Below are positions 38,601-50,600 of a stretch of 64,000 nt of DNA, piece after piece. The translations under genes and the position numbers were made by a program. The DNA is from Coriaria nepalensis (Eukaryota; Streptophyta; Magnoliopsida; Cucurbitales; Coriariaceae): NCBI GenBank assembly GCA_027186245.1, contig CP114500.1:8943501-9007500 (forward strand), given 5' to 3'. Position 1 is the stretch's first letter; the number at the start of each line of letters is the position of its first letter. Under the pieces are notes generated by a model. That model was not told the DNA's origin and ran no database searches. It worked only from the letters and a program-made list of their open reading frames with translations.

Positions 38601-41600
38601 AACAACTTATTATAGTAATTGGTGACAGTCATCTCTCATTGTTTCATTTCTCAGATCTTTGTCTTAATCTCATATACCTGTGTTGAGTTTCCCAAGTCTG
38701 AGAAAGTGGAGGATATTACATCCCAAACTTCCTTTGTAGTAGGAAGATACATCTAGTTTTGACCAATATCTTCAACCATGGAGTTCACGAGCCAAGAGAT
38801 GATGTTATAGTTCTCTTCTTCCCACTTAGAATAATTCGGATCACCTATATTAGGTGCTGTTGTAGTTCATGTTATATGCCCCATCTTTCCTTTGCCTCGG
38901 AGGAATAGCCTCACTGATTGAGACCATCGTAGAAAGTTCTGACCATTCAGGAGGTGGGTTGTGATCTAGATGGTAGACTTCTCATTGAGGCATAGGGGCG
39001 CCAACTTCTTTTCAATGATTGTTGAAGAATCATCACCCATGTTGTTGAGAATTTAAAGAATAAGTCTTCAAGAAGGGTCTGGTTTTCCGAGTCAGAAACG
39101 AATAGAGGTCACCGGTTGATTAAGTCAATCGTTAATGACTTTAGAAGAGCCCTAGCTCTGATACCATATAAATTTTAATAATTTGCTCTTATAATTTTAA
39201 GGTTACAAAATTAGGATATATATATACAAGAAACCCTAGACTAGTCATGGTAAATCTTAACAACTAATTTACAATCGCATACCTTAGAAATATATTCTTA
39301 GATTTCTCCTAGGATTTCTCGTAAGATTTCTCCTAACCAAATCCTAACAATATCTTTCCATATTTTCAACAACATATAACTAGTGACAACAATAGAATTT
39401 CACTGATGAAAATTTTATGACTGAAGAAGCCAAGAGTTCTAAATTCTCAAGTTAATGCGATTATTAGATGGCCATGTAATGTTTTAGTTTATGTTTCCAA
39501 TGAAAGTTTTACGGTCCAAAATTTTTCTTGCCTTTCAGATAGAAAATTACTACAAAAATCTGTGAAGGCATACTTTGTTAACAGGCCCAATGCATATATA
39601 TCGTGTATTTTCATCTTCATAGTGGATATGCCGCATCACACTTTGTAAAGCCTTCTCCCTCAATCTTTTTGCAGGCCAATGCGTGAAAATAGGTTCGTAG
39701 ACATAGTGAAGAGATGCCCAGAGAATATCCTGAACTAGTGGATGTGGATAGTATAGATCCTCCTACCAATAAATTACAAAGTAAACCAGCGTGCTTATAA
39801 GATGAAATTCTAAATGGAAAAAGTTCAAATAAAATGTAAAAAATGTACTTTGATTATATGTTTTTCCTTCTTTATATCAAACATATCATGTAAGAAAGAC
39901 ATGCATGCAGTGTCTATATCTCACCATAATAGTTGCCAGGAAACAAACAATAATTGACAAATAACAAGAGCCCTAGAATTCATAAACATGGGTAAGGAAT
40001 TAAGGTGCTATCAAATATATGTGACTTGAAAAGAGAGGGGGGTAAAAAAAAAAGAGAGAAGAAAAAGAAAAAGAAAGAAGAGTGACTATACTTTGCAAGA
40101 GGTTATAACTATTTATATGACATCTAAGTTTTTTCTAACTTAAAAAATAACTACACACTAAGTATATGCTAAGTTACTGTTCTTACCCTACTACCATATG
40201 AATTATTTTCTCCATACATCATCGATAGTATTAGGTACATTCTACTCAACCAAATGTGAAAAACGTAGGTTCTGTTTTTTTTAGTTTTACTAGGTTACAT
40301 CAGCTATATATAAAGTTACAGAGGCGAAAAAATAGGAATAAAAAATCATATCTATATATGAATGGTAATCCTTTATTCTAGTCTAACCATAAGCCCACTA
40401 TTCTAGGAGAGACAATAGCTGCGAGTATCTTTCCTTTATTGACTATTTCCTAACACTCCCCCTCAAGCTGGAGAGTATGCATCTTGCATTCCTAGCTTGG
40501 AGACAAATCCTTGAAACAACTGAGTTGCTAAGTCCTTTTGTGAGCACATCTGCCAATTGACTGTTTGTTGAGACATAAGAAGTACAAATTAATCCGCTAT
40601 CCAATTTTTCTTTGATAAAATGCATATCCACTTCAATATGCTTTGTTATGTCATGCTGGACAGGATTGTGTGCAATATTGATGGCTGATTTGTTGTCACA
40701 AAATAATCTCATTGGTTCTGCCCATTTGATCTTTAAGTCTTCTAAAATGATCTTTATCCATAGTAATTCACATACTCCTTGAGCCATTGCCCTGAATTCT
40801 GCTTCTACACTTGATCTTGCCACCACATTCTGCTTCTTACTTCTCCATGTCACAAGATTACCCCCTAGAAATGTGCAGTATCCCGTAGTGGATCGTCTAT
40901 CAATGAGAGAACCTGCATAATTTGCATCGGTGTATACTTCGAGAACTAACCCAATATTCCTTTTAAATAGAATTCCCTTGCCTGGATTACCTTTTATGTA
41001 GTGCAATATCCTGAAGACCGCTTGTAGGTGAACTTCTTTCGGGTTATGCATGGATTGGCTAACTACACTCACAACATATGCAATATCTGGTCTTATGTGA
41101 GCAAGATATATGAGCTTTCCTACCAGTTTTTGATATGATTCTCTATCCACAACTGGATCTTCATGTGCCTCCCCTAGTTTATGATTCAGATCAATTGGGG
41201 GTGGAAACGGGCTTACAAGCTAACTTCCATGTCTGCCTTAAGAGATCAGTCACATATTTTTGTTATGAAATAAAGATGCCCTCTTTAGAATGGGCTACTT
41301 TGATTCCTAGGAAGTACTTTAATTTTCCAAGCTCTTTTATTTGAAACTCTCTTACCAAACATCTCCTTAAGGCTTCCTTCTCCTTTGCATCATTACCTGT
41401 TATAATTATATCATCTACATAAACCAACAAGGCTGTGACTCCCCCTATATCTGAATGTTTAATGAAAAGTGTATGATCTCCTTGACTTTATTTGTACCCT
41501 ATGTCCAACATAACCTTTGCAAATCTCTCAAACCAGGCCCTAGATGATTGCTTGAGGCCATACAATGCTTTCTTCAATTTGCATACTTTGTTGTTGCTTA

Positions 41601-44600
41601 AATTTCCCTTGAAGCCTAGGGGAATATCCATATATATCTCCTCTTCCAAGTTACCGTGAAGGAAAACATTTTTTATATCAAATTGCTCTAGCTGCCAATA
41701 GAAGTTAGCTGATAGTAATAGTAAAATCCTTATAGTATTCATTTTTGCTACTGGGGCGAATGTCTCCTGATAGTCAACTCCATAAGTTTGAGTATATCCT
41801 TTCGCCACAAGCCTAGCTTTGTATCTCTCTAGAGAGCCATCAGACTTGTATTTTACTGTGAACAGTCACTTGCAACCCACAGATTTTTTCCCAGCTGATA
41901 AATCTATAATGCTCCATGTTTGATTGTTCTCTAGTGCCTGCATTTCTTCTCTCATAGCAGCCTTCCATTTCTCATTAGATAATGCATCAGATAATGTATT
42001 AGGAATCTTAATGGAATTTAAATTGACTAGAAAGCTTTTGTGTGAGGGTGAGAATTTTTCAAATGACACATACTTTGCTAAAGGATAGACAGGCGTGTTT
42101 GTGCATTTTCTAATGCCTTTTCTAAGAGCAATAGGAAGATCAAGATCATGAACTAATGGAAGAGAGGGGTTAGGATCTATATTTACCTCATGTCCAGGAG
42201 TAGGTGTTGAGGCTTGGGCCTACATAGGAGGAAGGTCCGGGTTTCTTCTTCTTGAATATACCTGCACAAATCTCATAGTGTCACATTGTTTATTATTCTC
42301 CATCATGGGTTCAATAGGTGGTGTAGAGATGTCTACGGAGTTGGTTGGCTTAATGGAATTTCGAGTGATGGGTGGTAAGTCGAGTAACCATTGATCTTTG
42401 TCCTTATCTTCAAGTGGTACAGACTCCCCCTGAAGATAAGATTGAGTGAAAGAGGATTGGTGCTCCTCAAAAGTGACATCAATGGAGACGAATAATTTTT
42501 TTGTTAATGGATGGTAACATTTGTATCCCCTTTGGGTTGGTGAGTAGCCCACAAAAACACATTTGATCGATCGAGGGTCTAGTTTCTCTCGATTCTCCTT
42601 ATGGATGTGAACAAATACATTACAACCAAAAATTATTGGGGTGAGATTATTGGTGGTGCACACGTCGGGATAATGTTAGAGAGAATTTTCATTGGTGTTT
42701 TAAATCCCAGAACTCTGGAGAGTAGACGATTAATTATGTAAGCTGCTGTAAGTACCGCTTCTCTCCAATAGGTTTTTGGAACATTATGTTGGAAAAGTAG
42801 GACCCTTGTTGTAGCTAGTAGGTGACCATTCTTTCTTTCGGCCACTCCATTTTGTTATGGGGTGTAAACACAAGAGGATTCATGGATAATCCATTCTTTA
42901 TGAAAATATGAGGATAAACTATGATTGAAGTAATCTCTAGCGTTATCCGATCTAAATCGTTTTATCTCAACACCAAACTGATTTTTGATCTTGGTGTGGA
43001 AGATGGGAAGTATACTGCTCACATCCGATTTAGACTTAAGAAGGAAAATCCAAGAGAGCCGTGTGCAGTCATCATAAATGAAACAAACCATCGTGAACCT
43101 GTTAGGTTTGGGACTGTAGATGGTCTTCATATATCACTATGGATCAAGGAAAATGGGGTTAGAGTTCTTTCATGTCTAATAGGAAACGGTACCCGTTTGT
43201 GTTTGGCTAACTCACACACATCACAATGGAAAAATTCATCATTGAATCCTTTAAATAAATTAGGAAACATATTTTTCAAAACTCCAAAAGATGGGTGACC
43301 AAGTCTAAGATGATGAAGCCAAATAGTGTCTTTATTGGATGATGATAGCAATGACAAAGATAATTTCTTTGTGACAATATTTGAAATGCAAGAATTTTCA
43401 AGATAGTAGAGCCCATCCCTTTCCCTAGCTAGTCCAATCCTCTTCCCCGAATCTTGGTCCTGAAATATATAACAAGAAGGATAGAAAACAGCATTACATT
43501 TCATGTCATGTGTAAGTTTTTGAATGGAAATCAGGTTGGTGGATAATTTGGGGACATGAAGAACATTTCTTAGTGTAAGAGATGAATTAAGATGAATGTC
43601 ACCTACACCTGCTACAGTAGTAAGAGAACCATCTGCAATGATTATTTTTCTATTGCTAGGACAGGGAGTATAAGTTCGAAATATTAGAGAAGAGTAAGTC
43701 ATGTGGTTTGTGGCTCCAGAGTCAATAATCCATAAATTCCCAATAGCGTTATTTAATACATTTAGTCCATGAGAAGTAGGAAACTTACCTGAGAGTGCAA
43801 TAGAACATGCACCACTAGGCTTCTCCAGCTTTTCTAACAACCCCCTTAGTTTCTCGATCTCCTCCTTTTTGAACTCATTGCGATTATGTGGCTGTTCTTG
43901 ACTCATTTGACTTGTGGTTAAATGAGATTGATTTTGATGTCTTTGTTGCCCTCCTCGGTTGCCCCACTCTCTACTTGGAGGTTTACCGTTTAGCTTCCAA
44001 CATTTCTCTCTCGTGTGTCTAGATTTTTTGCAATAGGTGCACCATAGGCCATCCTTGCTGTCTTGTCCAGAAGACCTTGGTAAATCTTCCTTCCCTCCTT
44101 GAATTGAAGGTTGGCCTAGTCTTGTTACCATGGCTAATCCTTCTATGTTCTTAGGGTCAAGCATGATTCCCCTGCGACTTTCCTCTGCCCTAATGATTGA
44201 AATAGTCTCCTTTAGAGATGGTGCTTCCTCCTTACCAAGGATCTGCACCCTAACCTGATCAAACTCAGCAATAAGTCCTGCAAGAAAATCATAAACTCGA
44301 TCTTTTTGAATAAATTATTTTATAATTGCAGCATCCTCTAAACATTTAGTTTTAATGCACCGGTAGTGATCTAGTTCCTGCCACAAGCTCTCTAGGACGT
44401 TTGCATACTCAATAATAGTCTTGCTGCCCTGTTTGGTTCCTTGCGTCTTGACTTTGATCTCATACACCTGTGCTGCATCGCGAGCATTGGAGTATGTTTG
44501 ATTAACGGCATCCCAAATTTCCTTGGCCGTTGATAGGAACATGCAGGTGTCACTGATATCAAGATGCATCGAACTCCATAGCCATGACATAATCACCGAA

Positions 44601-47600
44601 TCAACTTCATCCCATGCTGGAAATCTCGGATCTCCCTCCTTCGGACCCATTCCTAGGAGATGGCTGAGTTTCCCCGTACCTTTTAAGTAGGTCCTGATAA
44701 ATTGAGACCATTTCAGATAGTTTTTCCCATTCAACCTATATGCTGGTTGAATTTGTTGCAGGTTTTTGACTCATGGTGAGGGATAATCTCCTCACAGTGA
44801 GCAATCGTGGTTGAATCATCCGACATATTGAAAATTCAAGGTTGATATAGGGTTTGGCAATGAAGGCCAGAAGAATACTGCCTTATGGCTCTGATACCAT
44901 GAAAAACGTAGGTTCTGTTTTTCTTAGTTTTACTAGGTTACATCAGCTATATATAAGGTTACAGAGGAGAAAAAATAGGAATAAAAAAAATCATATCTAT
45001 ACATGAATGGTAATCCTTTATTCTAGTCTAACCATAAGCTCACTATTTTAGGAGAGACAATAGCTGTGAGTATCTTTCCTTTATTGACTATTTCCTAACA
45101 AAATGCAAACCTCTTTCTCACTCATCTAAAAGCCGAAAACTCACAAAGACATCCACATGCACACAATCCATGGATCTAATCATTGTCATGGTATGAGATA
45201 AGTTGGAGAGCTAATTACTAACAATTTGGAGACTTATTGATCAAAAAAACTGTGTTCTATTAGGTTTTAGGGTATGCCTTTATATAGGTAAGATACAAGC
45301 TGGAATGGAAATATTTACATGCTGAAATTCAGCCCTTAACCTTAGCTATTACCGTATATAGGTGTCTAATAACAACTAATCTATTCTAAGTAATGAAATA
45401 GTATTTACAGCAATGTTTAGTCAAAAGATGACTTGTAATTCCTTTGACATCCCCCTTCAAACTGATGCTGGTTGATCGATGAGCATCAATTTGCTAACTA
45501 AGAACTGATGATGCTGACGTGACAAGGATTTAGTGAAGATGTTGGCGATAGAGACATGTGGAAGTGTGATGACTTGATGGTCATAGGCTTCTATGATGGA
45601 GTGACAATCAACCTCGATATGCTTAGTGCGCTCGTGGTAGACTGGGTTAGCCGCAATTTGGATTGCACTAGTGTTATCAGTATGTAGTGGAGTGGGATGA
45701 ATGGGGCAAAAGCCGAGCTCCGTGAGAAGACCCCGCAACTAAATGATTTGGGAGTAGGCAACAGACATGGTGCGGTATTCGGCCTCAGTGGATGATTTAG
45801 AGACGTGATCCTACTTCTTGCATTTCCAAGAGATAAGTGCATCGCCAAGAAACATACACCACCTGGTGGTAGATTTCCTGGTGTCTGGGCAGTCAGCCCA
45901 ATCAACATCACTATAGACTCAGAGTTGGAGAGAAGAGTCAGTAGGGAAGAATAAGCCACGACTTGGTGTGCTAAGAATGTAACGAATAATGCATCGTATT
46001 GCTGATAAATGAAGATGTCGTGGTTCATGCATGAATTTATTGACTGTATGAACAACATAAGAGATGTCAGGTCGGGTAATGGTTAGATAAATAAGGCTTC
46101 CAACCAATTTCCCGTAAAAAGTAGGATCCTCTAGGAGCTCCCTTTCATTGCGACAATATTTCACATTAAGTTCCAAGGGAGTGTCAACAAAAGTAGAATC
46201 GGTGAGGCCAGCCAATTGGATCAAATCTTGACTATACTTGTGTTGATTCATGAAGAGGCCTTGAGATTGATAATGGACCTCTAAGCCCAAACAATAAGTA
46301 CGGTGGCCGGGATCTTATAATGTGAAATGAAGAGTACAGTAAAGTTTGAATCTCATAAATGGCTATAGAGTCGGATCCTGTGATAACGATATCTTCCACA
46401 TAAACAAGGAGAACAATGCCCTTAGATGTACATTGTAATAAAAAAGAGGAGTCAAACTGACTTGGAGCAAATGAAAAACCAAAAGTGGATCAGAATTTTT
46501 CAAACCATACCCTCAGTGCCTGTTTCAAATCATACAGAGAGCGTTTTAGTTTGCAAACAACATGAGGTGAGGAAGAATACATGCTGGAGGGAAGTTTCAA
46601 GTAAATATCTTCCTTGAGATCACCGTGGAGGAACGCGTTCTTGACATTCAGTTGATATAAATGCCATGATTCGGAAGCAGCAACGACGAGTATAGTATGG
46701 ACAGTGGTCATCTTGGCGATGGGTGCGAATGTTTCATCATAGTCCAGACCATATTCTTGTTTGTTGCCAATAACCACTAACCGAGCCTTGTAACGATCGA
46801 TGGACCCATCTCATCGAAGTTTGAGAGTAAAGACAAACTTACTGCCAAGAGGTTTCATGGAGGAGGGACAAGGAACAACATCCCATGTTTGGTTTTCTTC
46901 GAGTGCAAGAAGTTTTGTTTCAATAACTTTCCACCAACACTCAAGCTCCATTGCCTGCTTATAAGATGAAGGAATAGGAATAGAAGACAAAGTGGCGATG
47001 AAGGAGGAGGGAGAAGAGAAACCAAACCTATTAGGGGGTCTTCATTCCCTAGTGCTGCATCGGAGAGGAGGAGATGCTGGAATAGGATCAACAGGCAGGG
47101 AATGAGCATAAGTGGGGGCCAGAGTGAGGGAAGTCTGATTGGATATGGCAGAGGATCGTCTTTGATACACGAGAAGAGGTTTAGAATGAACTAAATCTGC
47201 AGAAGAGTTATCAAACATAGTCAAAATAGAAAAATAAGGAGAATCAGAATCATGGTGAGTAGAAAAAAAATACTGATTTTTGAGAAAGATCACATTATGA
47301 GAAATTCGAATGCGATGTGAAGTAGGATCATAGCAAAGAAGACTTTTTTAGTGTACCGAGTGCCCTAGGAAGGCACATTGGATTGATTGAGCCGTGACTT
47401 TTGTGCGTTCATGTGCCAAAAGATGGACAAAGCATACACAACCAAAGGTACGAAGGGTGGAATAATTGGGAGGACAACCAAATAACCGAAGGAAAAGAGA
47501 TTCATGATTCAATGAGGGAGTGGGTAATCGGTTGATAAGATAGACAGCCGTGGATAAAGCTTCACACCAGAACCGAGAAGGCATAAATGCCTAACAAGAG

Positions 47601-50600
47601 GGTGCGAACAACATCGAGTAGATGACGGTTCTTCCATTCGACCACCCCATTTTGTTGAGGTGTTGAAGGGCAAGATCGTTGAGAAATTATGCCATTAGTT
47701 TGTAGAAACTCCTGAAATGAAAGAGACATGTACTCACCCCGTTGTTCCATAGTGGCTTGAGTAAAAAAAAGTTGCTCCTCGCGAAGTAAGTCATTGAGAC
47801 ATACATCTAAGGAGGGGGCAGATTCGCGGTTCATAAGATTGGATCTGGTGGCTTCAAATTCAGGTCTCAGTTTCATGAGGAATCAATCCCTCTTAGTAAT
47901 TTCAGGGACAAATTGGACCGAACTAAGTTCTTCGGATAGCAGAAGAGCATAAATTAAATTAGTATATTCAGTCCAAGATTATTGAAACTAGAGTAAAAAT
48001 CATAAATAGAGAGACTATCTTGTTGTAGCATAGCCGTTCAAGTTGAAATCGTCGAGCAGTGTTTTGTTGACTGTATATCTTCTTCAAGTAATTCCACATC
48101 TCGGCTGCTGTCTTCGATGGACGAAGATCTAAGGATGATCTTAGGTTCAACAGATCCTAAAATCCATGACATGACTTGAGCATCCTTAACTTCCCACTTG
48201 GTGTGCTAGTCTGTGCTTCTGTCAAGAGCAGGTTTGCTGCCATCAATATGCCCCCACAGCTCCTTACCTTAGACAAAAATCGTCAAGTGAAATGCCCAGG
48301 CCGAGTAGTTCTTGCCATTAAAGCAAATCAAGGAAGCATCAAACTTATTTGTAGACATGAGATCAAGAGAACAGAAAAAAAAAAACGAGACTAGGTCTGA
48401 TAACAAGGGATAACAAAGACTTAGAACTGTGGTTCTGATACCATGACAATTTAGAGACTTACTGCTAAAAAAAACTGTGTTCTATTAGGTTTTAGGGTTT
48501 GCCTTTATATAGGTCAGATACAAGCTGGAATGAAAATATTTACATGCTGAAATTCAGCCCTTAACCTTAGCTATTACCATATATAGGTGTCTAATTACAG
48601 CTAATCTATTCTAAGTAAGAAAATAGTATTTACAGAAATGTTTAGTCAAAAGGTGACCTGTAATTCCTTTGACAATTACATGAACCATAAAAGAGATCAC
48701 TTATCACAGTTTGGTAAAAAAGATATAGCCTTATTGGATACAATGTCTGACCATAATTTATGGAGATACGTATTTTTGCTTTTTCTTGCCTACTATGTTA
48801 AACACAGATGCAGTTCACCAAAGAAACAACAATCAAGTACTCTCTCGTTTGTGTATATAAAACCTATATACTCATGCCTTATGATTGGGTTCAAGTAAAG
48901 AAATGAAAATTTGGAGTAACCAAGAGGCAAAAATAAAGAAAAATATTTCCGGTGAAAAAAAAATAAAAAATGCTAGCCCTATTATCAACCTTTGCACATA
49001 GATTGCGAGCTTTTTTCCAGTCAACTTCATGATAGGGAACTGTGTAAAGTTCTTTCCTTAGAGATTGAATTATGGGTGTTAAAGGACCAATAAACCTCTT
49101 CCCATACAAATAAGACATTGGCAAATACACCATTCGGCAGTGACACCACATTTTACCTTTTGGAAACATAAGGAAAAAAAAAGGGAAGAAACATGAGACA
49201 GTGTAAAGCATATAAATCAAACAGCAACACAGTAATAGTTGCAGAGAGCATATATTTTTCTGTGCATGTTTTTATGGAATGCATGTATATTGAAACCGCG
49301 GAACTGTTATAATTCCATAGCCCATGCATATAACATTAAACATTAAACATAAAGCATAGATGCATCACAACAAGCCCAATTTCACAACATTGATGTTCTT
49401 TCTATAGTTAGATGGGACTCATATGGAGTGCATAGAGTATAAGGGGTCATATCATCGAACTATTACTAAATCGAGAAAACTTTAAAGCTTTTGGGCACAT
49501 TAAAGTCATAATATGGATATCAATTTGTGACCTGGATGGCATGGGAGAATGTATGGACACAGCCATACTTCTGGCGGCAATGGATTATTTCCAGACCATT
49601 CATATACTCCAAGCACCTGCCATCACGAGCATCCTTCACATCTGCACTAGGATTTTTTCAAAACTACTTTGTCCGATTTGGATAAATAATGGCTCGAAGT
49701 CATACCGAAAGCCACATTTTCCCCCATGAAGTTATTGCTGTTGCACCACCATGGTCCAGGATCCATTCCCATGCTTTCTCTATTGCCCCTTGTCCATCAT
49801 CCCCTCCTTCACCAAGCAACCTCAAAGTAACATAATTCAATACTGTACCAAACATCGTGCTTGGACCTTCTATATGTAGACCCCATCCCCCATCTTTATT
49901 CTGCATTCAAATATTCAGATGAGTTGTCTTTTCACAATTCCAGTGATCATAAAAGTAATGCTTTTTCTAGATTAATGCTCTTTTTATTTTATTTAATTTA
50001 GTTTCTTGTATGTATAAACATCACAGTAACAGAAGATGTGTGATTTTAAGTGGAAAAGCGAAGATGAATTTTGGTGTTGTGACAAGGATGTGTCCTTGCC
50101 TGATGATTGTATAGATATCTGCAAATTTCACGTCGATGCTCATTGGTTATGACAGCATTTAGGGCTCCAGTAATCGAAAGAGTAAAGACCTGTTTGATAT
50201 AAACCACGATCATAGTCAATGCACATGATAATTACATAAAAAAACAGAACAGAGAGAAGACGAAATATACTCTGCGTTGATTGATATTGTGTATCTTACT
50301 TCCATCAAATTATGCAACTACAATCCAATAAAATTGAAACAAACATGAAAAATTTTATATAAAATTCCTCATGTTAATTGTGGCAAAACGATTAACCATC
50401 TCATTTTCAATCTGGTGGAAAAAAAAAAAATCAGGCAGGCAGGAAATTGAAATGGCGTTACCAAACCAGGAATCAGAAACATGGGACCTCCATAATCTCC
50501 TGGCCAATGACCATCATGAGCCTGCATTGTTGAATGAAAATTGATAGCCCTTCTCAGTGAGCGAGTTACTGCCTCCTCTGTCACCTCTTCCTTCTCTTTG

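Larger units (their letters stand above)
34051..39371 (-). mobile_element. Ty1/copia LTR retrotransposon D in cyclase intron 7
   Basis: It is 5321 bp, same orientation as the host gene. The LTRs are 34051-34230 (180 bp) and 39167-39371 (205 bp, with a 24-bp local duplication and a 1-bp indel). There are about 14 substitutions between them. On the - strand the LTR begins TG and ends TA. The primer-binding site at 39151-39166 (TGGTATCAGAGC) adjoins the 5' LTR, and the polypurine tract is at 34231-34242. It is the same family as element C, and it holds a 0.36-kb tandem duplication in its RNase H region. Confidence 0.94.
40257..45100 (-). mobile_element. Ty1/copia LTR retrotransposon E in cyclase intron 6
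   Basis: It is 4844 bp, same orientation as the host gene. The LTRs are 40257-40455 (199 bp) and 44900-45100 (201 bp), canonical TG...CA, differing by 7 substitutions and one 2-bp indel: the most similar LTR pair in the window. The primer-binding site is at 44887-44899 (TGGTATCAGAGCC) and the polypurine tract at 40456-40467 (CTTGAGGGGGAG on the - strand). Its coding region has the longest intact stretches of any element here. Confidence 0.96.
45219..48674 (-). mobile_element. Ty1/copia LTR retrotransposon F, internally deleted, in cyclase intron 6
   Basis: It is only 3456 bp, same orientation as the host gene and 118 bp from element E. The LTRs are 45219-45449 and 48444-48674, 231 bp each, with 16 mismatches and no indels. 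The left LTR starts TA where the right starts TG. The primer-binding site is at 48431-48443 (TGGTATCAGAACC). It belongs to a different copia family from C, D and E. The zinc knuckle, protease and most of integrase are deleted. Confidence 0.94.
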
